64,000 bases of DNA from Cytophagales bacterium (lineage in GTDB: Bacteria; Bacteroidota; Bacteroidia; Cytophagales; 172606-1). Positions 33,682-41,684 of the stretch are shown piece by piece (the first letter of the stretch is position 1; the number at the start of each line of letters is the position of its first letter). The stretch spans positions 349,297-413,296 of the forward strand of contig JAUJMU010000001.1 of the NCBI GenBank assembly GCA_030446715.1. The letters run 5' to 3'. The notes under the pieces are model-generated. The model ran no database searches and had not been told where the DNA came from. It worked only from the letters and a program-made list of their open reading frames with translations. The translations under genes and the position numbers were made by a program.

Positions 33682-34959
33682 TTACAGTGAACTGCCAGGC
33701 GCACCCAACTGGGTTCCATCGGTATGTGCAGGCTTACGGTTGCGCATCCAGAAGAACAGGATGGTAAAGGCAACGATCAGAATAATTGGGAATGTAGTCA
33801 TCTTGAGCAGGGTAGCTTGCCCCGCTGCTAATTCAAGGGCATCACCTGTCAGGCCGGCTGTGGCTTTCTCAGCCCGTTCAGCGTCAATCCACCGGCCGAT
33901 GATCGGCTGGAAAATGGACGTGGAAAACATACCGACCCCGCCGATGATTGACATTCCCAGCGCACCGCTCAGCGGAATACGTTCAGCTATGAATCCAACC
34001 ATGGTGGGCCAGAAGTAGCAGACACCAATGGCAAAGAATACGGCAGCCACGTAAGCCATTGCACCGGTCTGTGTACTGAACAGGTAGATACCAATGGTAG
34101 CGAATACAGCCGAACCCAGCAGTACACCGGTCTGGTCAAGTTTGTGAATAATCGGTCCGGCAAAATAACGTCCGACGGCCATCAAGCCCGTTACAAGCGC
34201 AAGGATCAGCATCGGACTGGCACCGCTGCTGCCCATAATCAGACCTACCCACTGCTGGGGACCAAATTCGCTGATCGCTGTCAGTGCCATGCAGGCAAAC
34301 ATAAACAGGTACAGGGGTGTCAGCATGGCCCCGAAATTTCTGGACAAGGACGTAGCACCTTCTACTTTGGATTGCGGGAACCTTTGTCCGAAGAACAGAA
34401 AAGCATAGATCACCGTCGGAATCATGATGACCCAGATCTGGGCCTGCCAGGGCAATCCGGCATCGGTCATGAACTTTGAAACCAGGCTACCGATTACAAT
34501 GCCGCCAGGGAACCACATGTGGAAGCGGTTCAGCATCTTATTCATTTGTACGCCCGAATACATATCGGCAATCATCGGGTTGCAGGCTGCTTCCGTGCAA
34601 CCGTTGCCAATGCCGATCAGCAGGGTTGAGATCAGCAGAGTTGAATATCCACCCGCTAAAATAGTCAGCAGAATGCCCAGCGTGTGGCACACAAACGCAA
34701 CAGTCATGATTATTTTCGGGCCTACGGAGTGGTACACCAACCCGCCGATGATCATGGAGATCGGGAAACCAACAAACCACATGGAGTTGATAAAGCCCAG
34801 TTGCTCAGCAGATAGCCCGAAGTCGTTGCCCAGTTGAGGCAGGATACCGGCCCGGATACTGAAAGAAAAGGCCGTGGTAATGAGTGCGAGACAACTCCCC
34901 AGAAATAACCGCTTCTGGTTTACGTTTGTTTGGTTTACGGTGACGGTTGATGCGACCAT
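33682..34959 (-). CDS. MFS sugar transporter
   Basis: A 425-residue inner-membrane transporter with about twelve helices. Residues 1-20 (MVASTVTVNQTNVNQKR) are cytosolic; the first helix follows. Features include FGLSAEQLGFINSMWFVGFP and a GNGCTEAACNPMIADMYSG segment, seen in FucP/NarK-like MFS proteins of Bacteroidota carbohydrate loci, and FNFFIVI-type helices near the end are absent. It is annotated in relatives only as sugar MFS transporter. Downstream on the same strand is the RbsB-like lipoprotein, and on the opposite strand, divergent, a PfkB sugar kinase. Together these suggest a module for uptake and phosphorylation of a monosaccharide or nucleoside, by inference. Confidence 0.8.
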   Translation of the reverse strand: MVASTVTVNQTNVNQKRLFLGSCLALITTAFSFSIRAGILPQLGNDFGLSAEQLGFINSMWFVGFPISMIIGGLVYHSVGPKIIMTVAFVCHTLGILLTILAGGYSTLLISTLLIGIGNGCTEAACNPMIADMYSGVQMNKMLNRFHMWFPGGIVIGSLVSKFMTDAGLPWQAQIWVIMIPTVIYAFLFFGQRFPQSKVEGATSLSRNFGAMLTPLYLFMFACMALTAISEFGPQQWVGLIMGSSGASPMLILALVTGLMAVGRYFAGPIIHKLDQTGVLLGSAVFATIGIYLFSTQTGAMAYVAAVFFAIGVCYFWPTMVGFIAERIPLSGALGMSIIGGVGMFSTSIFQPIIGRWIDAERAEKATAGLTGDALELAAGQATLLKMTTFPIILIVAFTILFFWMRNRKPAHTDGTQLGAPGSSL

Positions 34960-35255
34960 AATAAAAATGAGGTTAAAGGGTCTGGATGTTCTATGGATTG
35001 GAAGGCTGAAAATCTTTCCTCCAATAATAGTTTTTTTTAGTGATACAACATAGCATAATCTTATTATACCTATAAAAAATTATCTTTTTCTGTTGTCTGG
35101 CAGAGTTTTAATTGATCAAACCGAAAGGAGCTGCGGTCAGGGGCCAAAGGAAGGGCCAATTCGGCACCTGACTGGCCGGTCTGGCAGTTTTTGTCTAATT
35201 TCGGGCATCGGCTTGACAGATAACTTCAGCTATTTCCATTTAACCCTTTTTTCTC

Positions 35256-36179
35256 ATGAGTTTACTCGCAGTAGGTACGGTAGCCTTTGATGCCCTCGAA
35301 ACCCCGTTCGGCAAAACGGACAAGATCATCGGTGGCTCGGCTACCTACATTACCCTTTCGGCTTCCTACTTCACCAAAAAGATAAATCTGGTAGCCGTGG
35401 TCGGCGATGATTTCCGGAAGGAAGACATCCGGATGATGGAGGCACACGGCATCAGTACCAAAGGCTTGCAGGTGAAGGAAGGACAGAAATCTTTCTTCTG
35501 GGCCGGCCGCTACCACAACGACATGAACTCCCGCGATACGCTGGTGACCGAACTGAACGTGCTGGCCGACTTTGACCCGGTTATTCCCGAAGAATACCAG
35601 AACTGCGAATACCTGATGCTGGGTAACCTGACACCTTCCGTGCAGAAGACGGTGATCAGCCGGCTGCGCAACCGGCCGAAGCTGATCATGATGGACACCA
35701 TGAACTTCTGGATGAACGTGGCCCTGACCGAACTGCTGGAAGTGCTGACCATGGTGGACGTACTGTCTATCAATGACGAAGAGGCCCGGCAGTTGTCCGG
35801 TGAATATTCGCTCCGGAAGGCGGCCAAGAAGATCCTGACCATGGGACCTAAGGTGCTGATCATCAAGAAAGGGGAACACGGCGCGTACCTGTTTAAGGAA
35901 GATATGGTATTTTTTGCTCCGGCGCTGCCGCTGGAAGAGGTATTTGACCCGACCGGTGCCGGCGACACCTTTGCGGGTGGTTTTATCGGCTACCTGGCCA
36001 GCACCCGCGACATATCCTTTGAGAACATGAAGCGGGGCATTATCTACGGCTCAGCAATGGCGTCCTTCTGCGTGGAAAAGTTTGGTACTGAACGGCTCGT
36101 ACACATTTCCAAAGGCGAACTTGAAAGCCGCGTGCAGGAATTTGTGGATCTGGTGCAGTTTGAAATTTCAATGGTTTGA
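35256..36179 (+). CDS. PfkB family carbohydrate/nucleoside kinase
   Basis: A 307-residue cytosolic kinase of the ribokinase/PfkB family. It starts MSLLAVGTVAFDALETPFGK; GGSATYITLSASYF corresponds to the substrate-binding GG motif, NDEEARQLSGE to signature 1, and DPTGAGDTFAGGFIGYLA to signature 2 with the catalytic Asp and anion hole. Length is normal. Members phosphorylate ribose, fructose, adenosine and similar; the absence of a second GGN motif and the short N-terminal lid resemble the adenosine/ribokinase branch. It is divergent from the MFS gene and could phosphorylate what it brings in. Confidence 0.88.
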   Translation: MSLLAVGTVAFDALETPFGKTDKIIGGSATYITLSASYFTKKINLVAVVGDDFRKEDIRMMEAHGISTKGLQVKEGQKSFFWAGRYHNDMNSRDTLVTELNVLADFDPVIPEEYQNCEYLMLGNLTPSVQKTVISRLRNRPKLIMMDTMNFWMNVALTELLEVLTMVDVLSINDEEARQLSGEYSLRKAAKKILTMGPKVLIIKKGEHGAYLFKEDMVFFAPALPLEEVFDPTGAGDTFAGGFIGYLASTRDISFENMKRGIIYGSAMASFCVEKFGTERLVHISKGELESRVQEFVDLVQFEISMV

Positions 36180-36180
36180 A

Positions 36181-36305
36181 GAAAGCCGTAATCCGGCAGT
36201 CGTAAGTGGTCAGGAGGCATCAGGCAGTAGCAGTGGGCTGATCACTGTTTACCTCCGCCAGCAACCTGCGACTGCCGGTTTAGGACTTATTACTTACGGC
36301 TTTTT
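36181..36305. repeat. Imperfect palindromic spacer (GCCGTAA/CGGCAGTCG words)
   Basis: AAAGCCGTAATCCGGCAGTC (36182 on) on the left and, read on the other strand, AAAAAGCCGTAAGTAATAAG then CCGGCAGTCGCAGG on the right. GTCGTAAGT words are shared with the spacer at 9.4 kb. The right arm overlaps the last codons and stop of the DUF5872 gene. Confidence 0.55.
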
Positions 36306-36829
36306 ACTGCCTTCTCCAGTTCGTCTTTCTTCATCTTGCTCCGGCCTTTGATGTCAAGCTTTCTGGCCTGATCGTACAACTCCTGCCGGGTAGGCTTGCG
36401 GTCTTTGCTACTTCCCTTTACCTTGCGCATGGCCTGCTTCACGGCCGGTGGATACGCCACGTGCTGATCTCCCTTCTTCGAACCTTTGGTTTTGGCTTCT
36501 TCGGCCTCCTTTTTCTCTGCGGGGCTCAGCTGATCCCAGACTTCTTTAGGCAGATAACGACTGGTTTTGCCGTCCTTGCGGGCCTTGTCATCTCCTTCCT
36601 GCGTCTGCCAGTCCTGCTCCGTCCATTTTTCCAGTGATCTGGCTTTTTCATCCTTGCCGCCGGTGTAGCCGCCGCCCTGCTTTTCGTACTCTCTGGCCAG
36701 CATCTGACTCTTCCGCGCCGACCACTGACCTTTTTTCCCGCCCTTGTCTGACTCCATCAGTTGGTTCTTGATCTTCTCCCGGAGCTGCGGGTCGGTGTAC
36801 TTCTCTTCTTTTTTATCCTTTGCCATCAT
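36290..36829 (-). CDS. DUF5872 domain protein with SAP/Rho-N-like C-terminus
   Basis: A 179-residue highly charged cytosolic protein. It begins MMAKDKKEEKYTDPQLREKI (start at 36829 or one codon later). YTDPQLREKIKNQLMESDKG with KKGQWSARKSQMLAREYEKQ is the DUF5872 signature, followed by GGKDEKARSLEKWTEQDWQT. The C-terminus PTRQELYDQARKLDIKGRSK with MKKDELEKAV resembles the SAP/Rho N-terminal nucleic-acid-binding fold. Function is unknown; basic charge suggests DNA or RNA binding, possibly a stress protein. Convergent with the pfkB gene. Confidence 0.82.
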   Translation of the reverse strand: MMAKDKKEEKYTDPQLREKIKNQLMESDKGGKKGQWSARKSQMLAREYEKQGGGYTGGKDEKARSLEKWTEQDWQTQEGDDKARKDGKTSRYLPKEVWDQLSPAEKKEAEEAKTKGSKKGDQHVAYPPAVKQAMRKVKGSSKDRKPTRQELYDQARKLDIKGRSKMKKDELEKAVKSRK

Positions 36830-36878
36830 CCGATAGGGTTTGGTTCAGGTACCGTTACGGCAAGGGAAAGCCGAGGGT

Positions 36879-38330
36879 TCAGCCGCGCAGCCACTTTTGC
36901 AGACTGTTATTCTCTTCCGGCAGCTTGATTACCACCTGCACATTGCCCGTGTTATCGGGCAGTTCTACGATCTCCAGATCACAGCCCACGTGCCGGAGTG
37001 CTGCGGCCAGACTTTCCGGCAGGGGAGCCGTGCCTTCGATGCATTGCTCAAAATATCCGGTCAGCGGCACTCCGGCTACTTCTTCGGCAATGGCTACGTA
37101 ATCCTCGTGGTAATACCCGATCTCTTTCTGCCCGTGCCGCTCCCAGAGCAGCCGGACTACGTCGTCCAGCGATTTTTCGTCGCGGGTGAGCTGCCGGATT
37201 TCGAGGTCAAGCAGCAGGGCAGCCAGGCAGCCTTTGTGGTAGATGGAAACCTTGCGGCCCGGCACGCCGGCCGTGTAGCCATCCACCCACAGGTCAAACG
37301 ACGACTGCACCAGCGAAAGGGCCGCCGTGTTGCTGTTCATGAAGTGCCGGTTGAGGGTGCGGTTGAGTTCGGCCAGGTACTGCACCGGCGTAAAGAACCC
37401 GGCGCGGGCCAGCAGCAAGTCGCCGTAGTAGGTGGTGAGCCCTTCGGCCACGTAACCCGTCGGGAAGTAGTTTTCCCGCGAAAAATCGTAAGGCAGCAAT
37501 TCGGCTGGCCGGATGCGGATCACGTTCCAGACGTGAAAAAGCTCGTGCGAGGCCAGCCCGACCAGTTCAGGGTACAGGTCACTGCCGATTTTTTCGGCTG
37601 GTCCGAGGGTCATCACGGTTGAGTGCCAGTGTTCTACGCCGTGGTAGTGCTCCTTGTCGAGGGCGTGGAGCAGAAAATGATACTCCGGGCACGGAAAGCC
37701 GCCCATCATCCGCATCTGCGCCTCGGTAAAGCCACGAAAGTCTTGCAGCAGCCGCTCCGGGCTGAAATGTACCCCGCCCTGCACCCACACGTGAAAGCGG
37801 TGTCCGGATACCTTGTAAGCAAATTGTTGCATGCTGTCACTGGCAATCAGCGGGCTGTCCACCAGCCGGTAGTAGCTTTCGGCTTCCAGCAGTCCGGGCC
37901 AGGGTTGCGGCAGTCCGCAGGCAATCCGGTAATTATCCGGCAGGTGCAGGCGCACCTGACACGGCTCGTCCTGATAGCCTTCCGCGTACAGCAGGCAATT
38001 AATGAAGTTAATGTACACAAACTGCCCGTCTACCCACGAGTTGCCAGCATCCATCTGCTGGGCGTAATAGCTGTACCGAACCGTTACTTCAGCGGCTCCC
38101 TGCGGATGCACCAGCCAGCGGTCTTTGGTGATCTTCCGTACGGCCAGCGGTTCGCTGCGGTCGTTGACCGCCTCCACGGCCAGCATGTTCCGGGCGTAGT
38201 TTGCCAGTTCGTACCGCCCGGGCCGCCACGCCGGTAGCTGAAGTTCCAGCGTAGCCGTTTCGGTGGCCGGAATATTTAATTCAATGTGCAGTAAGTTTCT
38301 GACTGGCTCGGGGGTGATGGTGTATCGCAT
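36879..38330 (-). CDS. M61 family peptidase (glycyl aminopeptidase-like), without PDZ domain
   Basis: A 483-residue metallopeptidase from the ATG at 38330 (MRYTITPEPVRNLLHI). N-terminal beta sandwich (residues 1-170), then the gluzincin domain with zinc motif ASHELFHVWN (HExxH) and the downstream third ligand region YVAEGLTTYYGDLLLA. The order and PTGYVAEGLTTYYGD segment are as in M61. Most bacterial M61 proteins of Bacteroidota are about 580-600 residues and end in a PDZ domain; here the protein ends shortly after VVRLLWERHGQKEIGYYHED with only a short beta-rich tail, so the PDZ is missing or reduced. No signal peptide is seen, so it is probably cytosolic. M61 aminopeptidases remove N-terminal Gly/Ala. 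Confidence 0.82.
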   Translation of the reverse strand: MRYTITPEPVRNLLHIELNIPATETATLELQLPAWRPGRYELANYARNMLAVEAVNDRSEPLAVRKITKDRWLVHPQGAAEVTVRYSYYAQQMDAGNSWVDGQFVYINFINCLLYAEGYQDEPCQVRLHLPDNYRIACGLPQPWPGLLEAESYYRLVDSPLIASDSMQQFAYKVSGHRFHVWVQGGVHFSPERLLQDFRGFTEAQMRMMGGFPCPEYHFLLHALDKEHYHGVEHWHSTVMTLGPAEKIGSDLYPELVGLASHELFHVWNVIRIRPAELLPYDFSRENYFPTGYVAEGLTTYYGDLLLARAGFFTPVQYLAELNRTLNRHFMNSNTAALSLVQSSFDLWVDGYTAGVPGRKVSIYHKGCLAALLLDLEIRQLTRDEKSLDDVVRLLWERHGQKEIGYYHEDYVAIAEEVAGVPLTGYFEQCIEGTAPLPESLAAALRHVGCDLEIVELPDNTGNVQVVIKLPEENNSLQKWLRG

Positions 38331-38542
38331 GGCAGGAATGAATATTTTTGGTATGGTACGGACCAACCGGGAAAGAGGGTTGGTGTCAGAAGTATTTGGT
38401 AACGGCTGAGGGCGCCATCCGGACAAGCGCATGATAATTTTTTAAATAAACGCCGGTTCAGAAGCAGAACCTTACCTGCGGCATAAAGTATTCTCCGGTT
38501 CCGGTATTTGCAATCCGTAAATTTGAATGCAACCCTGCCCTC

Positions 38543-40879
38543 ATGAGATTTCCCGCCAGGTGGCTCAACCGGAAACGGACTCTTTACCCGCTGCTTGCCG
38601 GCGGGGCGGGCTTGTTGTTGTTCCTGCTGCTGGACGGCCTGTTTCCGCTCCGGGCCAATGTGCCTTACTCCCAGCTGCTCTACGCCCGGGACGGTTCGGT
38701 GCTGCACGGTTTTCTGAGCCGCGACGACAAGTGGCGCATGAAAACGGAGCTGGAAGAAATTATTCCGGAACTGCGGCAGGCCATTGTCCATAAGGAGGAT
38801 AAATATTTCTACTGGCACCCGGGCATCAATCCGGTCGCCATTGCGCGGGCTGCTTTCAATAATACGACTACCGGCCGCAAAACGTCGGGGGCCTCCACCA
38901 TCACCATGCAGGTGGCCCGGCTGCTGGAGCCGAAAAAGCGGACTTACGCCCACAAGCTCACGGAGGTGTTCCGGGCCCTGCAGCTGGAGTGGCACTTTTC
39001 CAAAGATGAAATCCTGCAGCTGTACCTTAACCTGGTGCCCTACGGCGGCAACGTGGAGGGCGTAAAATCGGCCTCGCTGCTGTACTTCGGCCGCTTGCCC
39101 GACGGACTCAGTCTGGCGCAGATTGTCACACTGGCCATTGTGCCCAACCGGCCTACTTCCCTGTACCTGGGTCGTAACAACCACCTTGTGCGGCAGGAAC
39201 GCGACAAGTGGCTGAGGCGGTTCGGCGCGGAGAGCGTATTTCCGCAGAAAGACATTGCCGATGCACTGGCCGAGCCGCTGGAGGCGCGGCGGACGGAAGT
39301 GCCCCGGCTGGCTCCGCACTTTGCCTGGCGGCTGAAGCGGGAGAATCCGGATGCAGTGAACCTGACCACCACCCTTCGTAAGCCGGTACAGGACAAGGTG
39401 CAGCAACTGGCGTACAATTACCACAAGCGGCTGGAGCGGTACAACATCCACAATCTTGCCGTGCTGGTGGTCAACAACCGTACTTCCGAAGTGGAGGCGT
39501 ACCTTGGGTCGCCGGATTTTGGCAACGTGGACCACGCCGGGCAGGTGGATGGCGTAAGGGCAGTCCGTTCACCCGGCAGTACGCTTAAGCCGCTGGTGTA
39601 CGCTTTGGGCATTGATGCCGGCAAGATCACGCCTAAAACCGTACTGGCCGACGTGCCGGGCAACTTCTCCGGCTACGCCCCCGAAAATTTCGACCGGCAG
39701 TTCAACGGCCCGGTCACCGTTGAGAAGGCATTGGTTTATTCCCTGAACATTCCGGCCGTGAAGGTGCTGCACGACATCGGCTTGCCGGTTTTGCTGGAAA
39801 AGCTGAAAAAGGCAGGCTTTGACCAGATTGCCCGGGATGAAGGCAAACTGGGCCTGTCCGTTACTTTGGGCGGTTGCGGTGTGCGGCTGGAAGAGCTGGC
39901 CGGACTTTACGCTTCCTTTGCCAATGGTGGTAAGTTTGCGCCCCTGCGGTACGTTTTGCCACATCAGAAAGAAGCAACCGATTCCGTAAGGCCGGTGCCC
40001 GTAGTGTCGGAAACCGCGGCGTTTATGGTCAGCAGCATCCTTTCGCAGGCGATCCGGCCCGATCTGCCCAATAACTACCAGAGCAGCTACCACGTGCCGC
40101 CGGTAGCATGGAAAACGGGCACCTCTTACGGCCGCCGCGATGCCTGGAGCATTGGCTACAACCGGCAGTACACCATTGCGGTGTGGGTGGGCAATGCCGA
40201 CGGCACCGGCGTACGTGAACTGACGGGGGCCGATATTGCCACGCCGCTGCTTTTTCACCTGTTCAACAGCATTCACTACAATGGGCAGGGCAGCCGCTTA
40301 CCGGCACCTCCCGGGCTGCAATTCCGCATGGTCTGCAATCAGTCCGGACTCCCTCCCGGACCGCAGTGTACGCACCAGGTGGCCGACACGTACATTCCCC
40401 TCGTTTCGCCGGTGCAAACGTGCGGTCACCTGAAGGAAGTAGCCGTATCAGTTGATGAGAAAATGTCCTACTGCAAATCTTGCCAGCCTGCCAGTGGCGT
40501 AAACCAGAAGTGGTATCCGGATCTGGCCCCGGAACTGGTGGCGTTCAACCAGTCGCACGGCATCGCCTACGCCGGGGTGCCGCCGCACAATCCGGCCTGC
40601 ACCCGCATCTTCGACGACGAAAGCCTGTGGATTGTGTCACCCTCCGATGGCAGGGAATACATTATCATGGACGAAGATGACGCCCCGGAGTTGCTGCTGA
40701 GCTGCCAGACCTGCAACGGAGTCCAAAGGGTGTACTGGTACGTGAATGATAAACTGTACCGCACCGCCGGGGCGGCCGAAAAGGTATTCTTCCGGCCTTC
40801 TCCGGGTACCGTCAAGATCTCCTGCAGCGACGACAAGGGCCGCAACACCGACGTCCGGATTGTGGTGCGGAAGGGGTAA
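38543..40879 (+). CDS. pbpC: Penicillin-binding protein 1C
   Basis: A 778-residue bifunctional peptidoglycan synthase anchored by one membrane helix (about 15-31). Glycosyltransferase domain: catalytic Glu85 in IVHKEDKYFYWHPG, then GASTITMQVARLL and KLTEVFRALQLEW. Transpeptidase domain: acylated Ser346 in RSPGSTLKPL (SxxK), SLN in VYSLNIPAVKVL, and KTGTSYGRRDAW. The C-terminal PBP1C domain (BiPBP_C) has the Cys-rich PGPQCTHQVAD and a closing beta domain. It polymerises lipid II and crosslinks. Enterobacterial PBP1C often accompanies an alpha-2-macroglobulin gene; none is seen here. Confidence 0.92.
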   Translation: MRFPARWLNRKRTLYPLLAGGAGLLLFLLLDGLFPLRANVPYSQLLYARDGSVLHGFLSRDDKWRMKTELEEIIPELRQAIVHKEDKYFYWHPGINPVAIARAAFNNTTTGRKTSGASTITMQVARLLEPKKRTYAHKLTEVFRALQLEWHFSKDEILQLYLNLVPYGGNVEGVKSASLLYFGRLPDGLSLAQIVTLAIVPNRPTSLYLGRNNHLVRQERDKWLRRFGAESVFPQKDIADALAEPLEARRTEVPRLAPHFAWRLKRENPDAVNLTTTLRKPVQDKVQQLAYNYHKRLERYNIHNLAVLVVNNRTSEVEAYLGSPDFGNVDHAGQVDGVRAVRSPGSTLKPLVYALGIDAGKITPKTVLADVPGNFSGYAPENFDRQFNGPVTVEKALVYSLNIPAVKVLHDIGLPVLLEKLKKAGFDQIARDEGKLGLSVTLGGCGVRLEELAGLYASFANGGKFAPLRYVLPHQKEATDSVRPVPVVSETAAFMVSSILSQAIRPDLPNNYQSSYHVPPVAWKTGTSYGRRDAWSIGYNRQYTIAVWVGNADGTGVRELTGADIATPLLFHLFNSIHYNGQGSRLPAPPGLQFRMVCNQSGLPPGPQCTHQVADTYIPLVSPVQTCGHLKEVAVSVDEKMSYCKSCQPASGVNQKWYPDLAPELVAFNQSHGIAYAGVPPHNPACTRIFDDESLWIVSPSDGREYIIMDEDDAPELLLSCQTCNGVQRVYWYVNDKLYRTAGAAEKVFFRPSPGTVKISCSDDKGRNTDVRIVVRKG

Positions 40880-40957
40880 AGGGTGGTCAGCGGGTGCGTT
40901 GAGCAAAAAATTAAGGCAACGGGACATGATTACGGGTTGGAAACGGTTCGATTGGCG

Positions 40958-40993
40958 AAACCTTCCGGGTTTCGGAAACCCGGAAGGTTTTCT
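40958..40993. terminator. Terminator after pbpC, bidirectional
   Basis: AACCTTCCGGGTTT (40959-40972) pairs with AAACCCGGAAGGTT (40976-40989) around a 3-base loop; T-run follows. The same AACCTTCCGGGTTT stem occurs in the terminator at 200-239. Confidence 0.85.
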
Positions 40994-41003
40994 CAAACCT
41001 GCA

Positions 41004-41609
41004 CTACTGCCGGCTGTTCGTGATTACCCGCGTGTGAAACTGCCCGTTGGTAAAGCGAACTGTGTCAGGAAAGGAAGTGACAACCTTCTCCCGCTTGACT
41101 ACATCATAAGCACCGCCATGCACGAAGGCAATCTGAAAATTGCCCCTGATCTCGCCCGTATTGGCGTTGTAGTCGGTTACCTCCACCCAGTTGTCTTCTG
41201 TTTCCAGCACCCGGTAAGAGTCCAGCAGCACATCGCCGTCAGCGCCCACTAGGGAGTAACCACTCCCAACCAGTTTATTTTCCTGACAGTTCTTAAATAT
41301 ATGAACGGGGTACGTACCAACGGCCGGGGGAATTTTCGTAATGGAAAGTACTTCCCGTCTGATTCCTTCAGATGTCGATTTTTCCATCACTATATGCAAG
41401 ATGCCGGGCTGGCAGGGCGGCAGGTCGGCAGGGGCACCCGTTGCACCAGATACCTGTAGTTTCCAGCCCCGTAATTCATTCCAGTTCTCCCCGTTGAACC
41501 AGGCGGAAGCAGTGCCCCAGTAGGGACTGGGTTCCTCGTTTTTTCTGCACGCAGGCAGCATCAGGCCTGCCAGCAGCACAATAACTAATATATTCAATGT
41601 ATGCTTCAT
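41004..41609 (-). CDS. Hypothetical lipoprotein
   Basis: A 201-residue protein with lipoprotein signal: MKHTLNILVIVLLAGLMLPAC, Cys about residue 21, then RKNEEPSPYWGT. The mature part is beta-rich; GTASAWFNGENWNELRGWKL at its start and YNANTGEIRGNFQIAFVHGG late resemble small Bacteroidota lipoproteins (DUF6252-like) of unknown role. It probably sits on the outer membrane. Single gene, convergent with pbpC; shares the terminator at 40958-40993. Confidence 0.7.
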   Translation of the reverse strand: MKHTLNILVIVLLAGLMLPACRKNEEPSPYWGTASAWFNGENWNELRGWKLQVSGATGAPADLPPCQPGILHIVMEKSTSEGIRREVLSITKIPPAVGTYPVHIFKNCQENKLVGSGYSLVGADGDVLLDSYRVLETEDNWVEVTDYNANTGEIRGNFQIAFVHGGAYDVVKREKVVTSFPDTVRFTNGQFHTRVITNSRQ

Positions 41610-41684
41610 AAGAATAAGGCAATAGGAAATAATAAATAGAAATACGAGTACGCTTTACCGGCGTACCCCGGCGAGGAAGAGACG

